DNA of 64,000 bases from Hofstenia miamia (lineage: Eukaryota > Xenacoelomorpha > Acoela). The DNA is taken from positions 390,753 through 454,752 of the forward strand of contig SCFE01000098.1 in NCBI GenBank assembly GCA_004352715.1, written 5' to 3'. Below, in pieces: positions 37,533-49,814 of the stretch. The translations under genes and the position numbers were made by a program. Positions within the stretch are counted from its first letter, which is position 1. Each line of letters starts with the position of its first letter. The notes below the pieces were generated by a model that was not told the DNA's origin, did no database searches, and worked only from the letters and a program-made list of their open reading frames with translations.

Positions 37533-40500
37533 TTAAAAAAGATTTAGCTTAATAACATTGTATATAACATCGGTTGAAACTTGGATATATCCTGGAATAA
37601 CTCTGCTATATGCGTTTCTAAGTGAGAAATAATCTGATTCAGGAAACGAAAACCCATTTTTCATTTCTTCATTTGCAAATGGAATAATGAAATAGTTAAA
37701 AATTACATCAATGCACATACTGAGCTTGGAAATGGAAAATCGTCCAAACTTTGTTTGCGTTAGTTGACTGGTATGGTCAAAGTCGTGGAGATTAACACGA
37801 ATTGTCAAGTTTTTGGCCGAGTTGGCAAGACTAACATCGAATTTGATGGAGGAATTTATTAATAACGTAAAAGCGCACTCCGTTCGTCTCTCAATGATAA
37901 ATTTTGCGGTAGTTAAAAGATACAGTACGGCAGATTCCCTTTTAAACTCAATCCTTGGAGACTCTTTCGCGGCAACTTCAACGACTAGGTCTTCTTTTTT
38001 GTAAAATTTGTACAACTCCGGTATGACAAAACGAAATTGAGCAGTATTGAGGGAAAAAACTTTCTTGATATCATCATCAATCATGGATTTGTTTAAATTT
38101 ATAAAGAAAAAATTGTTAAGATAATATCCATAAATAAAATTATTAACAACTGATTGTGATATGAATGCAATCATTTGGGAGCCTTGTGAGTTTGCTATCA
38201 TTGGCTTAGAAGCGGCAATATCATTGGAACTCGAGTTAGTCGCAACGTCGTCGATGTAGAGCTCACAAATTAATTGGATGTTTGCCATGCCTTTATTTAT
38301 CTTAATTGCTTTAGCAAGTTTGAAATCAAGAGATTCTCTTGCACCTATCGGAATGCTCCAAAAGAAAGATTGTACGAGGTTGTTCATCTTTTCATGAATA
38401 GTGTCAATAAGAAAAGCGCATCCGTGTTTTCTGAGGAGAAAGTTCTGAAGCTCTTTTGAAAAACATTGACTTTGTCCATACTAAACATTTTTACAAATAA
38501 ATATATTTAGCAAATGATTACAGTAACAACAAATATAAAATCGGTAATAACAAGTCTTTGGAAAGATGACAAAGTAGAAATCTTTGCAATTATTGGATTG
38601 GCTTGGCGCAATTGGACATTTTCTATTTATGATTGACTTCATAGAAATTTACCTAAGAGCCAAAATAATTTAACGATTCTAGTTTTTAGGAAACGGGTAA
38701 GACTCGATCAGAAAAAAATTTAGCTTGCATTGTATCCAGTTGGGCACAGATGTACAAGCTCTTTATCTGTGTCTATAGAAATCTAGCAAACATAGAGTAT
38801 CATTTATACATAAAAGCATGAAGCCCAAAAAATGGCCTACAAGATTTGATTGATATTCCGGAAAATTTATTGAAGGATTTTCAAAAACTTTTAACACAAC
38901 TCAAATTTATCCTTGAAAAATTAACCTACTAGCACACGATATTTAAGAAAGTTTAGCTTTAAGGTCCCTGACACCGCATTCTTTACATTGAAATGTTTAT
39001 AAATATGCTAAAAAATTTTGAAATAGCACATTTAAATAATCAGGGAACACATCTTTAAGAAGCAAGAAAACTAAGGAGCAAGGAGAAACTCTGCATCTTA
39101 TGAATTTAATAAAATTCTTATGGTAAGTTTAGACTCAACCCTAATCCTCACAACTTTTTTATGCAGGTTGGTCTCACAAGAGGGGGGGGGGTAAAAATAC
39201 CCCAGATTTATTTTTGATATATGAATGCTAGTTATGAAGTTTGGCACATAGGTGTAGTAATGACTAAAGGCATATGAATTTGTAGTTATTAATGCTGATG
39301 TCAGCATTTTTTTGTCTATGTCTAGTCATTTTTATATTTCTATATTAAAATAAATGTCAATCACCGTTGACCATTCACCCTAAAATTTTCACAAAATGTG
39401 TAAAAACAAATTTAACTTGGCGAAAAGTTCAACCAAATTTTCAAATTTGAATTAAAAAGAGTTATTGTTAAAAATTCGCCTGGGGTAAATTTACCCCTCC
39501 CCTCCCCCTTTTAAAGAATAGAGTTAATGTCCAAAATTCTAAAGTTTTGAAAATATGTGTATAACAAATTTAGAGATATTAAAAATCTCAAAAATATTAA
39601 TGACATAATTATTAAGATTTTACTTCCATTACTTACATGACCTAAATATAGTGGTAGCAGTTTGTTAGTAAGTTTGAAAATATGAAACAGATGTTTTGGA
39701 CCAAAGGCAACATTGTAAATTTTACGATGCGGGTTTTTTTGCTTTACACAACATATAGTGTTGTATTGTATACACAACAAAGTTTAAAATTCTACATAGA
39801 ACAATGCAATATGTTGTACACAATACAACTGCAAGCCTATTAGAAATAGAGGTGTCGTTTATCGAAACAATTGGGGAGGACAATTGCATTTATCCTAACT
39901 GTTTAAAAAATTATGATTTTGAATTCCCACAACTTTGCCAATGCAAGAAAAAGGAACTTTTTGGTTCCAACAGACATTTGTATAAATTTTGTATGAAATT
40001 GTAAAATTTTTCACTGAATGTTTTATAGATGTATGAAAATCTAGGAGAATCAGCTTTGTTAGTTTTTGTTTTAGGGTTAGGGTTAGGATTTTATTTTACA
40101 TTAAATATAGAGAAATTTTGTAAAAAATCACATCAATTCCAAATTCGGATATGCGCAAAACACAAGATTTTACAGATAAATTAAATATATATCACCTAGA
40201 ATTGTGTAAAACCAAAATTACCTTAGTAACAGAAAATTACCTTGTCTTCAAAAACATGTGAAAATTGGGTTATTTTAAGCGTAACTTTAACCATACCTGA
40301 TCACTATATTAGTTGTTTAACTTCAAAGTCTTTCTAATGTCGCTACATTTCCATAATTAATTAAGTTACTAACACATTACTGAAGACGTCTGCTTTATAT
40401 ATCAGTACACTATGCTTACTGGATACAAACTTTGCTATTCAACATAATTCGTCACTAATATACAGGATTTGCCTATGTACATGTGTTTGAATCGTTGAAT

Positions 40501-41178
40501 GTCTACAGTTACATATACATGCCAAGTTGTTATCGTAATGAATATCTGTAGTTAAAGCCAATTTAGAACTTCTAAAATTTTATTACATATTATATATTTG
40601 TATTCCAATCTAAAAAATATACTTTTAAAGTTTATTAATCTTACCCCTATAAGAAAACTGGTAAGCGCTATCTCGTGATCTAAGGAAAAGTTTTCAGCAG
40701 ACATTTTGCATTTGTCCATCGTAAATGCGGTACTGTTTTTTGGAATCAATCTTACATCAATTGTTAAGTTCTGGATAACCATTTGTACTTCGGGAAATTG
40801 AAGTGGAACTTTATAGAAGAATACAAAAGTTGAAAGATTTGCTGAGAAGCCGATATGCACTGATTTGACAGATAAAGTTAGTGTAATGTAATCCTTACTA
40901 AACTTGATCAATGGTTGATTGTTCAGGACTATGTTGCTAATGATCACATCCTCCACTTGATATTTCACAGTCTTTAGGCAAATGTTGACCTCGCCTTCAT
41001 TTTCATTTTGAGGAGTAAAGGTCTTATTGGGTGAAGTCAGTCTCTTCATTAGTGTTTTCGACATGTACTCTGCACTTTGGGAAGTGAAATAAATGTCAAT
41101 TTTACTGCATACTGTTGCCGAAATTATTAAAAGAAAAAAGGCCAGATATATCTGTCTCTGCCCACGTTGCATTTTCAT
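37533..41178 (-). CDS. BPI/LBP/CETP-family lipid-binding protein, two exons, 493 aa
   Basis: Exon 1 is 41178-40645 (178 codons, phase 0) and exon 2 is 38480-37533 (315 codons plus stop). The donor is GG|GTAAGATT and the acceptor TTTAG|TATGG, both on the minus strand. The total of 493 aa fits the family norm (human BPI is about 487). Residues 1-24 form a secretion signal with hydrophobic core IYLAFFLLIISATVC. The N-terminal barrel domain fills exon 1 and the start of exon 2. Cysteines at 157 (MDKCKMS) and 199 (KHGCAF) match the single conserved disulfide of BPI (135-175 in the mature human protein). The C-terminal domain has the usual order: linker, then QMIAFISQSVVNNFIYGYYL, FRFVIPELYK and a closing FPESDYFSLRNAY...VSTDVIYN. 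Family members bind lipopolysaccharide or other lipids outside the cell. Whether this one is antimicrobial or a lipid carrier cannot be told. The splice model is inferred but joins in frame and gives the expected length. Confidence 0.88.
39179..39517. mobile_element. G-rich-ended MITE in the intron
   Basis: The left end is a run of Gs followed by gtaaaaataccccagattta. The right end, reversed, is ggggaggggagggg followed by taaatttaccccaggcgaat. The inverted ends of about 35 bp enclose about 270 bp of AT-rich sequence without coding content. The exact borders and target duplication are unclear because of the homopolymer. Confidence 0.6.
40074..40088 (+). repeat. Short TTAGGG-type interstitial repeat
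   Basis: The words ttagggttagggtta sit within the intron. About 2.5 units is too short to be more than a chance or repaired telomere-like patch. Confidence 0.6.
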
Positions 41179-43107
41179 TCACATTCAATAAAGTTCTCTT
41201 ATCAATTGCGTATTTGTTTAGTTCTTTGTGTGAATAGTTAGAGATCAAATAAATTCATATTAATAATTACTAATTATGGTGATGACATAAATAACACATG
41301 TTAACAAGATCTATTTTATGCATAAGCCTTTTCACTTATTTGGTTGGCTGGTTTTGGGTTTTTGACAGAAGTCTGATATTCTCTTAAATATAATCCTACA
41401 CAGATGCAATATATTGTTATAAATTACTTGATGTTTCTATTTCTTCATGAATCATGTTATTTTATAATTTGACATAAGTCACAAGAAAATTAATTGTTGT
41501 ATATTAGTAAATTTGTATAGCGAGAATTATGATATGAAAGCAGTTACGATTGAATGCTAAATCACTCATTGTCTTAAAAATTGTTAACAATTTTATATTT
41601 GATAAAATTGAAATCTTAAATGGATACCAGTATATACTAGCATAATGGGATTATCAGTTACCATCAAATCCCTTCGTAATTGGAGCTAAGATATATTTTA
41701 GGGGTACTGCGACCGAATTGGAACAGGGACCATTGGTCACAGAAAATAAAATGATTTAAGTTTCTTGAAATTATACGATTGATTGGTTTCTAATTGGTTC
41801 ACATTTTGGAAAGTTGATAAAGGTAATGTCATGAGTAGAAGTTATGCAGTGAGGAATTTGGATAATGGGTTTTTTCTTCAATTGTTTTCAAGATACATCC
41901 TTCAAAAAAAGTGTGCTTGGATGCGTTTGAAGCATTAGGGTAGAGTGTTCTAGTATTTTTTCGTCTAATGAGGTACTAGACGTATTAAATCTCTGTTTAT
42001 GTGTAAAGCAGAGAGATATATGGGCATGTTGAAATTTATTATCTATACTTATTATATGAACTTTCTTAACAATAAATAATGACTATATTTCTAAGAAATT
42101 AGCTTCCTTTAATGGTAGTATTGCGCAAATGGTGAAAGTGATTTCGCCATTTTGAGAAATCATAGCAGCTGACGTCATCGTCAAAATTAGTAAATAAACA
42201 TATCTTATCTTAATATTTGTAGACAGACTACAATCATTATTATGTGTTATAAAACAACTTAGTAAAACCAAGTATACCTATAAAATCTGCACAAAATAAT
42301 CAAGCGAACTCTCCTAAACACGCCAGAAGATTTTGAGAAATGTAAGAGGGTTTTACTCTTATTAAAATTTGCGAGCATCTTCCTTTGTAGTAAAACATTT
42401 CCCTTAATACCAAAAATTTCCAAATTATCCAATTATTTCAGTTGTCGTGAGGATCGAATTAAATTGCATATATTGGAAGAAGTCTGATTAAATTGCTCAA
42501 TATGTTTAATAAGAAATCGGTTTTCCTTAATTATTTTGTCTTTTTTACTGTTAAACAATGACTTTGCTTTACTTTACGGCAGCTTACAAGGTCTTAGGTA
42601 AAGTAAAATAAAATTCTCTGGTTGACTTTAACTTACTTTGCAGTAGTGTAGGACAAGGTTAAGACACGCATAACTAAGAACCTTTCCATATTGACAATAA
42701 CACAGTTACTAGAAATTTACAAGAAAAACGTGAGGAAAATGTACGCATGCGTTGCATGCTTTGAAGATGTTTGAAGATGTTGCTTAATAAAATTCTGGGA
42801 AATAAAGCGTCATTGCAGACTCACAAGAACCTGTTTCTTAATCAGAAAATGCTTATTAGTACACCAGTGGGACGAGCTATCATGATTGAACAAACAAGAG
42901 AACGACAAAATAGATTTAGGAGATCCCTGTCATCATCTTCTTCGTCATTTCTTGGTAACCATAAACGAATAATACAAAACTAGAAATTCGATTGGCTTTT
43001 TCCAATCATCAATGAAAATATCTTGTTTCAATAACTTTCGGACTCTGTAGTTACCCATCATTTACATTGATAGGGACATATATCAAAAGAAATATGGCAT
43101 GCGAAGT
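41179..43107. other. Upstream flank of the BPI-family gene; no other gene seen
   Basis: AT-rich sequence. No clear TATA box or CpG-rich promoter could be picked out above 41178. A small serine-rich frame at 42771-42983 is not supported by any family resemblance. Confidence 0.4.
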
Positions 43108-44862
43108 TTATACTAGACGAGCAACACTTATCACATGTAGTTGAAATGCCTAATGACATCTTGTGGAAAGCAGTTTCAATATATTTTCTATGACATGACA
43201 CACCTACCGCTATTTGGGAAGTTGTTATTTTGATAATTTGTAAAACAGTAATTTATTCTTATAAATGATCATTTTTACAACAGTTTCATAGACTATTGTT
43301 ATTTTACATTCATATATACATAAAATGTGTTGAGCAATTCCGCGTTCCAGTACCTTTTTGTTTCAAAGTTTAGACTACATTGTCAACCTGATGTCTTGAG
43401 ATGGTTGAAAAAAATTAAATAACACACCTAGACACCTTTTCAGCGCCTCAGTTGGATTTTCACTTTTCTTTGGAAGTCCTGTTGTCTATGCTCATGATGT
43501 ATGCATTAAATTTCAACTATAAATAAAAAAACAAGCAAATGTCATTAATATGCTTAATGTAAATTTACCCCGTTTAACAACAGAAGAACAAATTATTGGC
43601 CAGAAATCACACTTTATATTAATGATCTCATCTGACCTTCAAATTGGTAAGAATAAATCGCTTTGATAAATTTGCTGGTTTTTAGCAACCACCATGTATA
43701 TATAATACTACTTTTATGAAAAGATTCATGTACCCTAGGAATGCTGAATTTAAATTTATTCATAAAAGTTAAGAATATTCCTGCTTTTTGGAAGAAAGCA
43801 AATAATATAGAAAAGTTATCATTTGAAAATTCTAAGATATTATTTCACTACAAAACACAAGAAAAGGACAAAGAACAGTTATCAATGTTGATTCTAACAT
43901 TTTTAGCAACTTCATAACAAAATGTCCAATCTGGATGTATTTATTAAGCGTAAAAACATTGTACTTTATCGTCATATTATGAAGTACTGTTGTAATAATG
44001 ACATCAAAAGTCTCTGCGCATCATTATGGTGGAGTTTGCAAAAGCACTGGTGATCAGTACTATACTTAATAAACTCGATCAATATGATGAAATTAATAAA
44101 TATTTATAATGATATGATTCATTTCTACGAAAAATACTTGTTGTAAGAAAACTATAATGGTTAAAGTTATATCATAGAGGCTCCTGAGTCCTGTACTGTA
44201 TATAGAACTAGATTGTTTCCTGTGACTATAAATGAAACTAATTATATTTTAAAGTATATGATTTGAATACCACAGTAATTTGTATGTAAATGGATAAGGC
44301 ATAAGTTGAACTTGACAATATTATCTATTAATAAGGCAAAGGCTAGGGGAATAGTAATAAATACATCAAAATCGTTATTGACAAGCGCGACGTTAAAAAT
44401 TGATAGCGTGGAGATTAAACCTCTGTAAGAAAAAAATCGTTTGGATGTATATTTCAAGTTATCATTGAACCTTAGTTCAGAGATTCAAAGAAAATTGAAA
44501 AAATTTAGAAAAGCACTAGTCATATTATTTTATCAAAAACAAAGTTTTGATAAAAAGCAACTCATCCACGAACTGCCATTTGCGCAGCAAATATTGAAAA
44601 ATTGAGATATGTATATATATATATATATACCGGTATATGTATATATATATTGAATTCAATTTTTCCTGACCTCTGTAATAACTTAGATAATTCATAGTTG
44701 GAAATACGGTTGTTGCCAAACACTAGAAAATAACGCGTAGCTAATAATTGATAACATATTATACATCAGCTGTATTTTGAATATGTAGTCGACGTTTTTT
44801 GCAAGTGTTTCACATAGGAAGTGTGCACAGTGAAAAAAGTCGCTTGGAATAGAACTGAGGTG
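43108..44862. repeat. Locus version 1, lacking the 2.7-kb segment
   Basis: Bases 43108-44010 are repeated at 44864-45766, and 44011-44862 at 48499-49350. Version 1 ends at the single N at 44863 and version 2 begins at once. The sequence on both sides looks identical, including a (TA)n tract with an accggt centre at 44611-44651 and 49099-49139. The simplest reading is two haplotype contigs laid end to end. Confidence 0.85.
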
Positions 44863-45766
44863 NTTATACTAGACGAGCAACACTTATCACATGTAGTTGA
44901 AATGCCTAATGACATCTTGTGGAAAGCAGTTTCAATATATTTTCTATGACATGACACACCTACCGCTATTTGGGAAGTTGTTATTTTGATAATTTGTAAA
45001 ACAGTAATTTATTCTTATAAATGATCATTTTTACAACAGTTTCATAGACTATTGTTATTTTACATTCATATATACATAAAATGTGTTGAGCAATTCCGCG
45101 TTCCAGTACCTTTTTGTTTCAAAGTTTAGACTACATTGTCAACCTGATGTCTTGAGATGGTTGAAAAAAATTAAATAACACACCTAGACACCTTTTCAGC
45201 GCCTCAGTTGGATTTTCACTTTTCTTTGGAAGTCCTGTTGTCTATGCTCATGATGTATGCATTAAATTTCAACTATAAATAAAAAAACAAGCAAATGTCA
45301 TTAATATGCTTAATGTAAATTTACCCCGTTTAACAACAGAAGAACAAATTATTGGCCAGAAATCACACTTTATATTAATGATCTCATCTGACCTTCAAAT
45401 TGGTAAGAATAAATCGCTTTGATAAATTTGCTGGTTTTTAGCAACCACCATGTATATATAATACTACTTTTATGAAAAGATTCATGTACCCTAGGAATGC
45501 TGAATTTAAATTTATTCATAAAAGTTAAGAATATTCCTGCTTTTTGGAAGAAAGCAAATAATATAGAAAAGTTATCATTTGAAAATTCTAAGATATTATT
45601 TCACTACAAAACACAAGAAAAGGACAAAGAACAGTTATCAATGTTGATTCTAACATTTTTAGCAACTTCATAACAAAATGTCCAATCTGGATGTATTTAT
45701 TAAGCGTAAAAACATTGTACTTTATCGTCATATTATGAAGTACTGTTGTAATAATGACATCAAAAG

Positions 45767-48498
45767 TAAATGCTTTTTTTGCAAAAACACCTTTCTACAG
45801 AATACAGTTCTTCCGAAAAGTGTAAAGATTACATAAAAGCAAGAAATCAACTTATAGAAAGAAGAAATTTTTATCATAAACTCCTGAATTATGACTATGA
45901 GTGCTAAAAATATAAATCAAAATAAAACATTTCGTTTTCCGATTGCGTATCTCACCAATGCACAATAATCACGCAATAAAAAATATTAGAATTTGAAAAA
46001 AAATTGATTTAGTAATTATTTGCGAAATATGTGCTGAAAAAGTGACAAATTTTACTTTGCGCAACATATTTAGGGATAAGAACCATAGAGAATAATGAGG
46101 GATCAGGGCGGAGGTGGTGTTGAAAACACCATGTCCTTGCATTAACACTAGACATTTCGAGCAGCCATATTGACAGATCTTAGAATGCATTTGCTTTGTT
46201 CTTGCGAAGTACATCAAGTGAAAGACTGTAATTCAATCTTTTCTCATTGCCTAAGCAGCTCACATTATTTATATCTTAAACAAACAGCACTCTCAGTCTA
46301 TAAAAAATATTTCCCTTAGAGGTTCAAACGATCAAAGTTCACCATATCTTAACTACTATTACAACCAATTCATAAACCTTGGGAGATAACAGTGTTTTCC
46401 GAATATCCTCAGACTAAGGCGTGAATCCAACTATGATATTGGCTTATCAAATGATTTAATGACTTCAACTGCCTTTTTTAAAATTCTTTGTTACCTGGAA
46501 ATTACAAGTTGTTTTAATGGTTTCGATTTTGACCACGTGTAATTATTTTAGTATTTGAGTGGAAATGAGTATTGAAGAACCAAGAAGAACAGCTGCCAAT
46601 GCAAACCATTATTTTGATGATATCTTAGAAGGGCCCAATGATGATGCTGAACTTTTTTTGATTTGAACAAATAGTTTGAATGACAACAATGACAATGACG
46701 AAGTTAATAGCAAGGTAAACAGAGAAGATGGTGACGCAGTAGTCGATGCAAAAAGTAAGGGTTAAGGTTAGATTAAAGGGCTTTAGAGAATGTTGATAAG
46801 GTTGACACATTTCCATTTTTGGAAACAGGGGGCATCCATTGTAATTAAATTGATGAATGATTTTCTTTGACATCAGTACTGGCTATTTCTTCATATTATT
46901 GAAGTTGAAACAGGGTATATAATTGAAGAAACACAATTATATTTAGTTCGGCAGTAATTTTACTAACACGTCATATTGCTACCCACCTACAAGCACATTT
47001 CGACAATCCAAATAACAACAAGGCGTGTCCAATGTGCAATTCGAGCTGCTAAAGCGGGATAATTATGATTTGTGCAGAGTGCAGTCAATCAGTATGAGGC
47101 AAATATTTTCGATTTCCATACATTTCTTTTTTTTGTTATATATATTTCAATAAAATGAATAAATTCACGTTTCTCCTGGTTTCTCATCATTATTTTCAAA
47201 TTTTTTGAGAAAAACATTTATTAGAATTTGTGATATTATAGAGGTTTTGATAGTTGCAGGTATTTTTTGACCCCTCGGATTTTTATGGGGTTTAATTTTT
47301 AAGCACTTTCTAGTGTTAAAAATATAAATGAGTTATAAAATTGTGGCTCTCAAAAAATTCAGCGAGTAACTATTAAATACGATGCAAACTATTCCTAAAG
47401 AATTTGACCCTAACATTGACTTTTGCAGGATATATTAAGCAAGTTTTCATACAAGCAAATTCTAAATGAAATGGACTTGAAGTTAGTTCTTAGACTAGAA
47501 TTTCTTGGATATCGAATCCTGTTAGCAAATCATGAACCAAAATATAATGCTGATGAAAGAAGAACTTTATTTGGATAAAAAATATTTGATGTAAGCAAAA
47601 GTTCTCAATATTTTGTAGAATAATTTTTGTGGAGCATTAATTTCCATACTTTGGAACAAGGAGATATTTATTGTATGTTTGAGATAATTGACTCCGTTTT
47701 TCAGAAATATTGCCGAAAAATCTACTAATTAAAATTAGAAAGCAAATAGAAAAGGACAAAAAGTAAAAATAAATAAAATTTTAAAACAAATTGAAGATGT
47801 GAAAGATCATAGTGAATATAATAATGTAAACAGTTTTTTAAAGCAGCATAGATGAGTACTTTATTAATATTTGTACGTTTCTTAGGAATAGTTTTTGCAT
47901 AAAAGCGTTTTGCAAGTGAAAGAAATTCATGTATTTGAATTTTTAGTTCTTTACATTCAAGCAAATCTTGTGGTGAATAGCCTGCATGGTTTTGGAGAGC
48001 ACTTTGTTTTTTCATTAACCAAATCTATTCATATAATTTGAGTAAAACTTCCAAAAGTAGAAAAGATTTCATCCCCTGGTGAACATTATCTATTATGATT
48101 ACTGAATTTGCTGTGAGAAAAGTTTTGAAGGGATTCTAGCATTTGCATATATTATTATTATCTTTTTAAATTTTTCATACAAATTTGAAGAAGTAGTATT
48201 TAATCTTGATCAATCCAAAACTTGATCAGAAGAAGCTGGAAATTTTATTTTACAATTACGAACAAGTTTACTTCTAAGTTTGTTATCACCAAAAATTTAA
48301 AGTGTTGTATTATGTTTATGCAATCACAACAAAATACGCTTTATTTTTGGAAATTAATTATATAATAATTTTATTATATATTATATATTATATTAATTAT
48401 ATAATAATATACTTTTAATATTTGAGTTATTTTTTACCTGCTTGTAATTTTCCAGATCTTAATTAAGCTTAGTAGCAGGAAAAACAGTTACGATTCCG
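45767..48498. other. 2,732-bp presence/absence segment
   Basis: Present in one version of the locus only. It contains an internally deleted piggyBac element (46146-47315) and other AT-rich sequence. A minus-strand frame at 47725-48015 (QDLLECKELKIQIHEFLSLA and onward) is protein-like but unassigned. Because the ends lack transposon signatures, it may be either an insertion of unknown type or an ancestral segment deleted from the other haplotype. Confidence 0.7.
46146..47315 (+). mobile_element. Internally deleted piggyBac-type element
   Basis: TTAA target copies lie at 46142-46145 and 47316-47319. The element begins CACTAGACATTT, and its right end reversed is CACTAGAAAGTG, giving short inverted ends next to TTAA as in piggyBac. 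Inside, on the plus strand, an acidic N-terminal start (MSIEEPRRTAANANHYFDDI, from 46564) is followed only by a C-terminal cysteine block (KACPMCNSSC, then MICAECSQSV, about 47010-47100). The catalytic DDD core of some 400 codons is missing. A poly(A)-like aataaa follows at about 47150. It is 1,170 bp long against about 2.4 kb for autonomous elements. Confidence 0.75.
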
Positions 48499-49350
48499 TC
48501 TCTGCGCATCATTATGGTGGAGTTTGCAAAAGCACTGGTGATCAGTACTATACTTAATAAACTCGATCAATATGATGAAATTAATAAATATTTATAATGA
48601 TATGATTCATTTCTACGAAAAATACTTGTTGTAAGAAAACTATAATGGTTAAAGTTATATCATAGAGGCTCCTGAGTCCTGTACTGTATATAGAACTAGA
48701 TTGTTTCCTGTGACTATAAATGAAACTAATTATATTTTAAAGTATATGATTTGAATACCACAGTAATTTGTATGTAAATGGATAAGGCATAAGTTGAACT
48801 TGACAATATTATCTATTAATAAGGCAAAGGCTAGGGGAATAGTAATAAATACATCAAAATCGTTATTGACAAGCGCGACGTTAAAAATTGATAGCGTGGA
48901 GATTAAACCTCTGTAAGAAAAAAATCGTTTGGATGTATATTTCAAGTTATCATTGAACCTTAGTTCAGAGATTCAAAGAAAATTGAAAAAATTTAGAAAA
49001 GCACTAGTCATATTATTTTATCAAAAACAAAGTTTTGATAAAAAGCAACTCATCCACGAACTGCCATTTGCGCAGCAAATATTGAAAAATTGAGATATGT
49101 ATATATATATATATATACCGGTATATGTATATATATATTGAATTCAATTTTTCCTGACCTCTGTAATAACTTAGATAATTCATAGTTGGAAATACGGTTG
49201 TTGCCAAACACTAGAAAATAACGCGTAGCTAATAATTGATAACATATTATACATCAGCTGTATTTTGAATATGTAGTCGACGTTTTTTGCAAGTGTTTCA
49301 CATAGGAAGTGTGCACAGTGAAAAAAGTCGCTTGGAATAGAACTGAGGTG

Positions 49351-49812
49351 AACTGGTGCTTTTATGAGTTTTAGGCCTCCTTCACATTAAGTATGGGAAA
49401 AGTTTAAAAGTCTCTTAATAAATGAAATTTTCATTGAAAAATAGTTAATAATTTCGAATACTTCAGATACAAGAATAATCTTTTAGTACATGCATCAATG
49501 AATGCGTCAATATCTTAAGATTTCCAAATTTCGTAAAAAGCTTGAAAAGATTTGTTTGAAAATGTGAACAAAATGTGTTTGATCACTCTTGGCAATTTAG
49601 GGTCAAGATAATTTTGAAGGAATTATCTTGATTCAAGTTCTCAGGAAATTATCATCTTCAATTAGTAGTATGTTTGGTCATTTTACATCTACATCGGCAC
49701 AGAGGCAAAATTCGTCCTCTAATGTACATGTACAATTTATGTAAAAGGTAGATCCCGTATTTCATTGAAATAGTAGTTAAACCAAGAAACAAATAATTTT
49801 GCTGATGCTATG
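49351..49812. other. No recognisable gene
   Basis: AT-rich sequence between the locus duplication and the fold-back element. Nothing recognised. Confidence 0.4.
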
Positions 49813-49814
49813 TA

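Larger units (their letters stand above)
38481..40644 (-). other. Intron of the BPI-family gene
   Basis: The 2,164-bp gap between the two exons has a strong GTAAGA donor and a TTTAG acceptor, phase 0 on both sides. It holds a G-rich MITE at about 39179-39517 and a short TTAGGG-like patch at about 40074-40088. No missing family segment needs an extra exon. Confidence 0.8.
44864..49350. repeat. Locus version 2, with the 2.7-kb segment
   Basis: The same locus as 43108-44862 plus an extra 2,732 bp at 45767-48498. The junctions are aaaag|taaatgc on the left and gattccg|tctctgc on the right, against aaaag|tctctgc in version 1. Only one base (t) is shared at the break. There is no target-site duplication and there are no terminal inverted repeats. 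Confidence 0.8.

Noticed and set aside
38274-38459. Plus-strand frames inside the BPI-family exon
   Set aside because: They are shadows of the minus-strand coding exon, whose family match is clear.
40074-40088. TTAGGG repeats as a telomere or fusion point
   Set aside because: Only about 2.5 units inside an intron. Too short to mean more than chance.
42771-42983. 70-aa serine-rich frame
   Set aside because: No family resemblance, no splice or promoter context, and low-complexity serine run.
44242-44457. 71-aa minus-strand frame, also found at 48730-48945
   Set aside because: The second copy is the same locus repeated by assembly. The frame has no recognisable domain, so the apparent duplication is no support for a gene.
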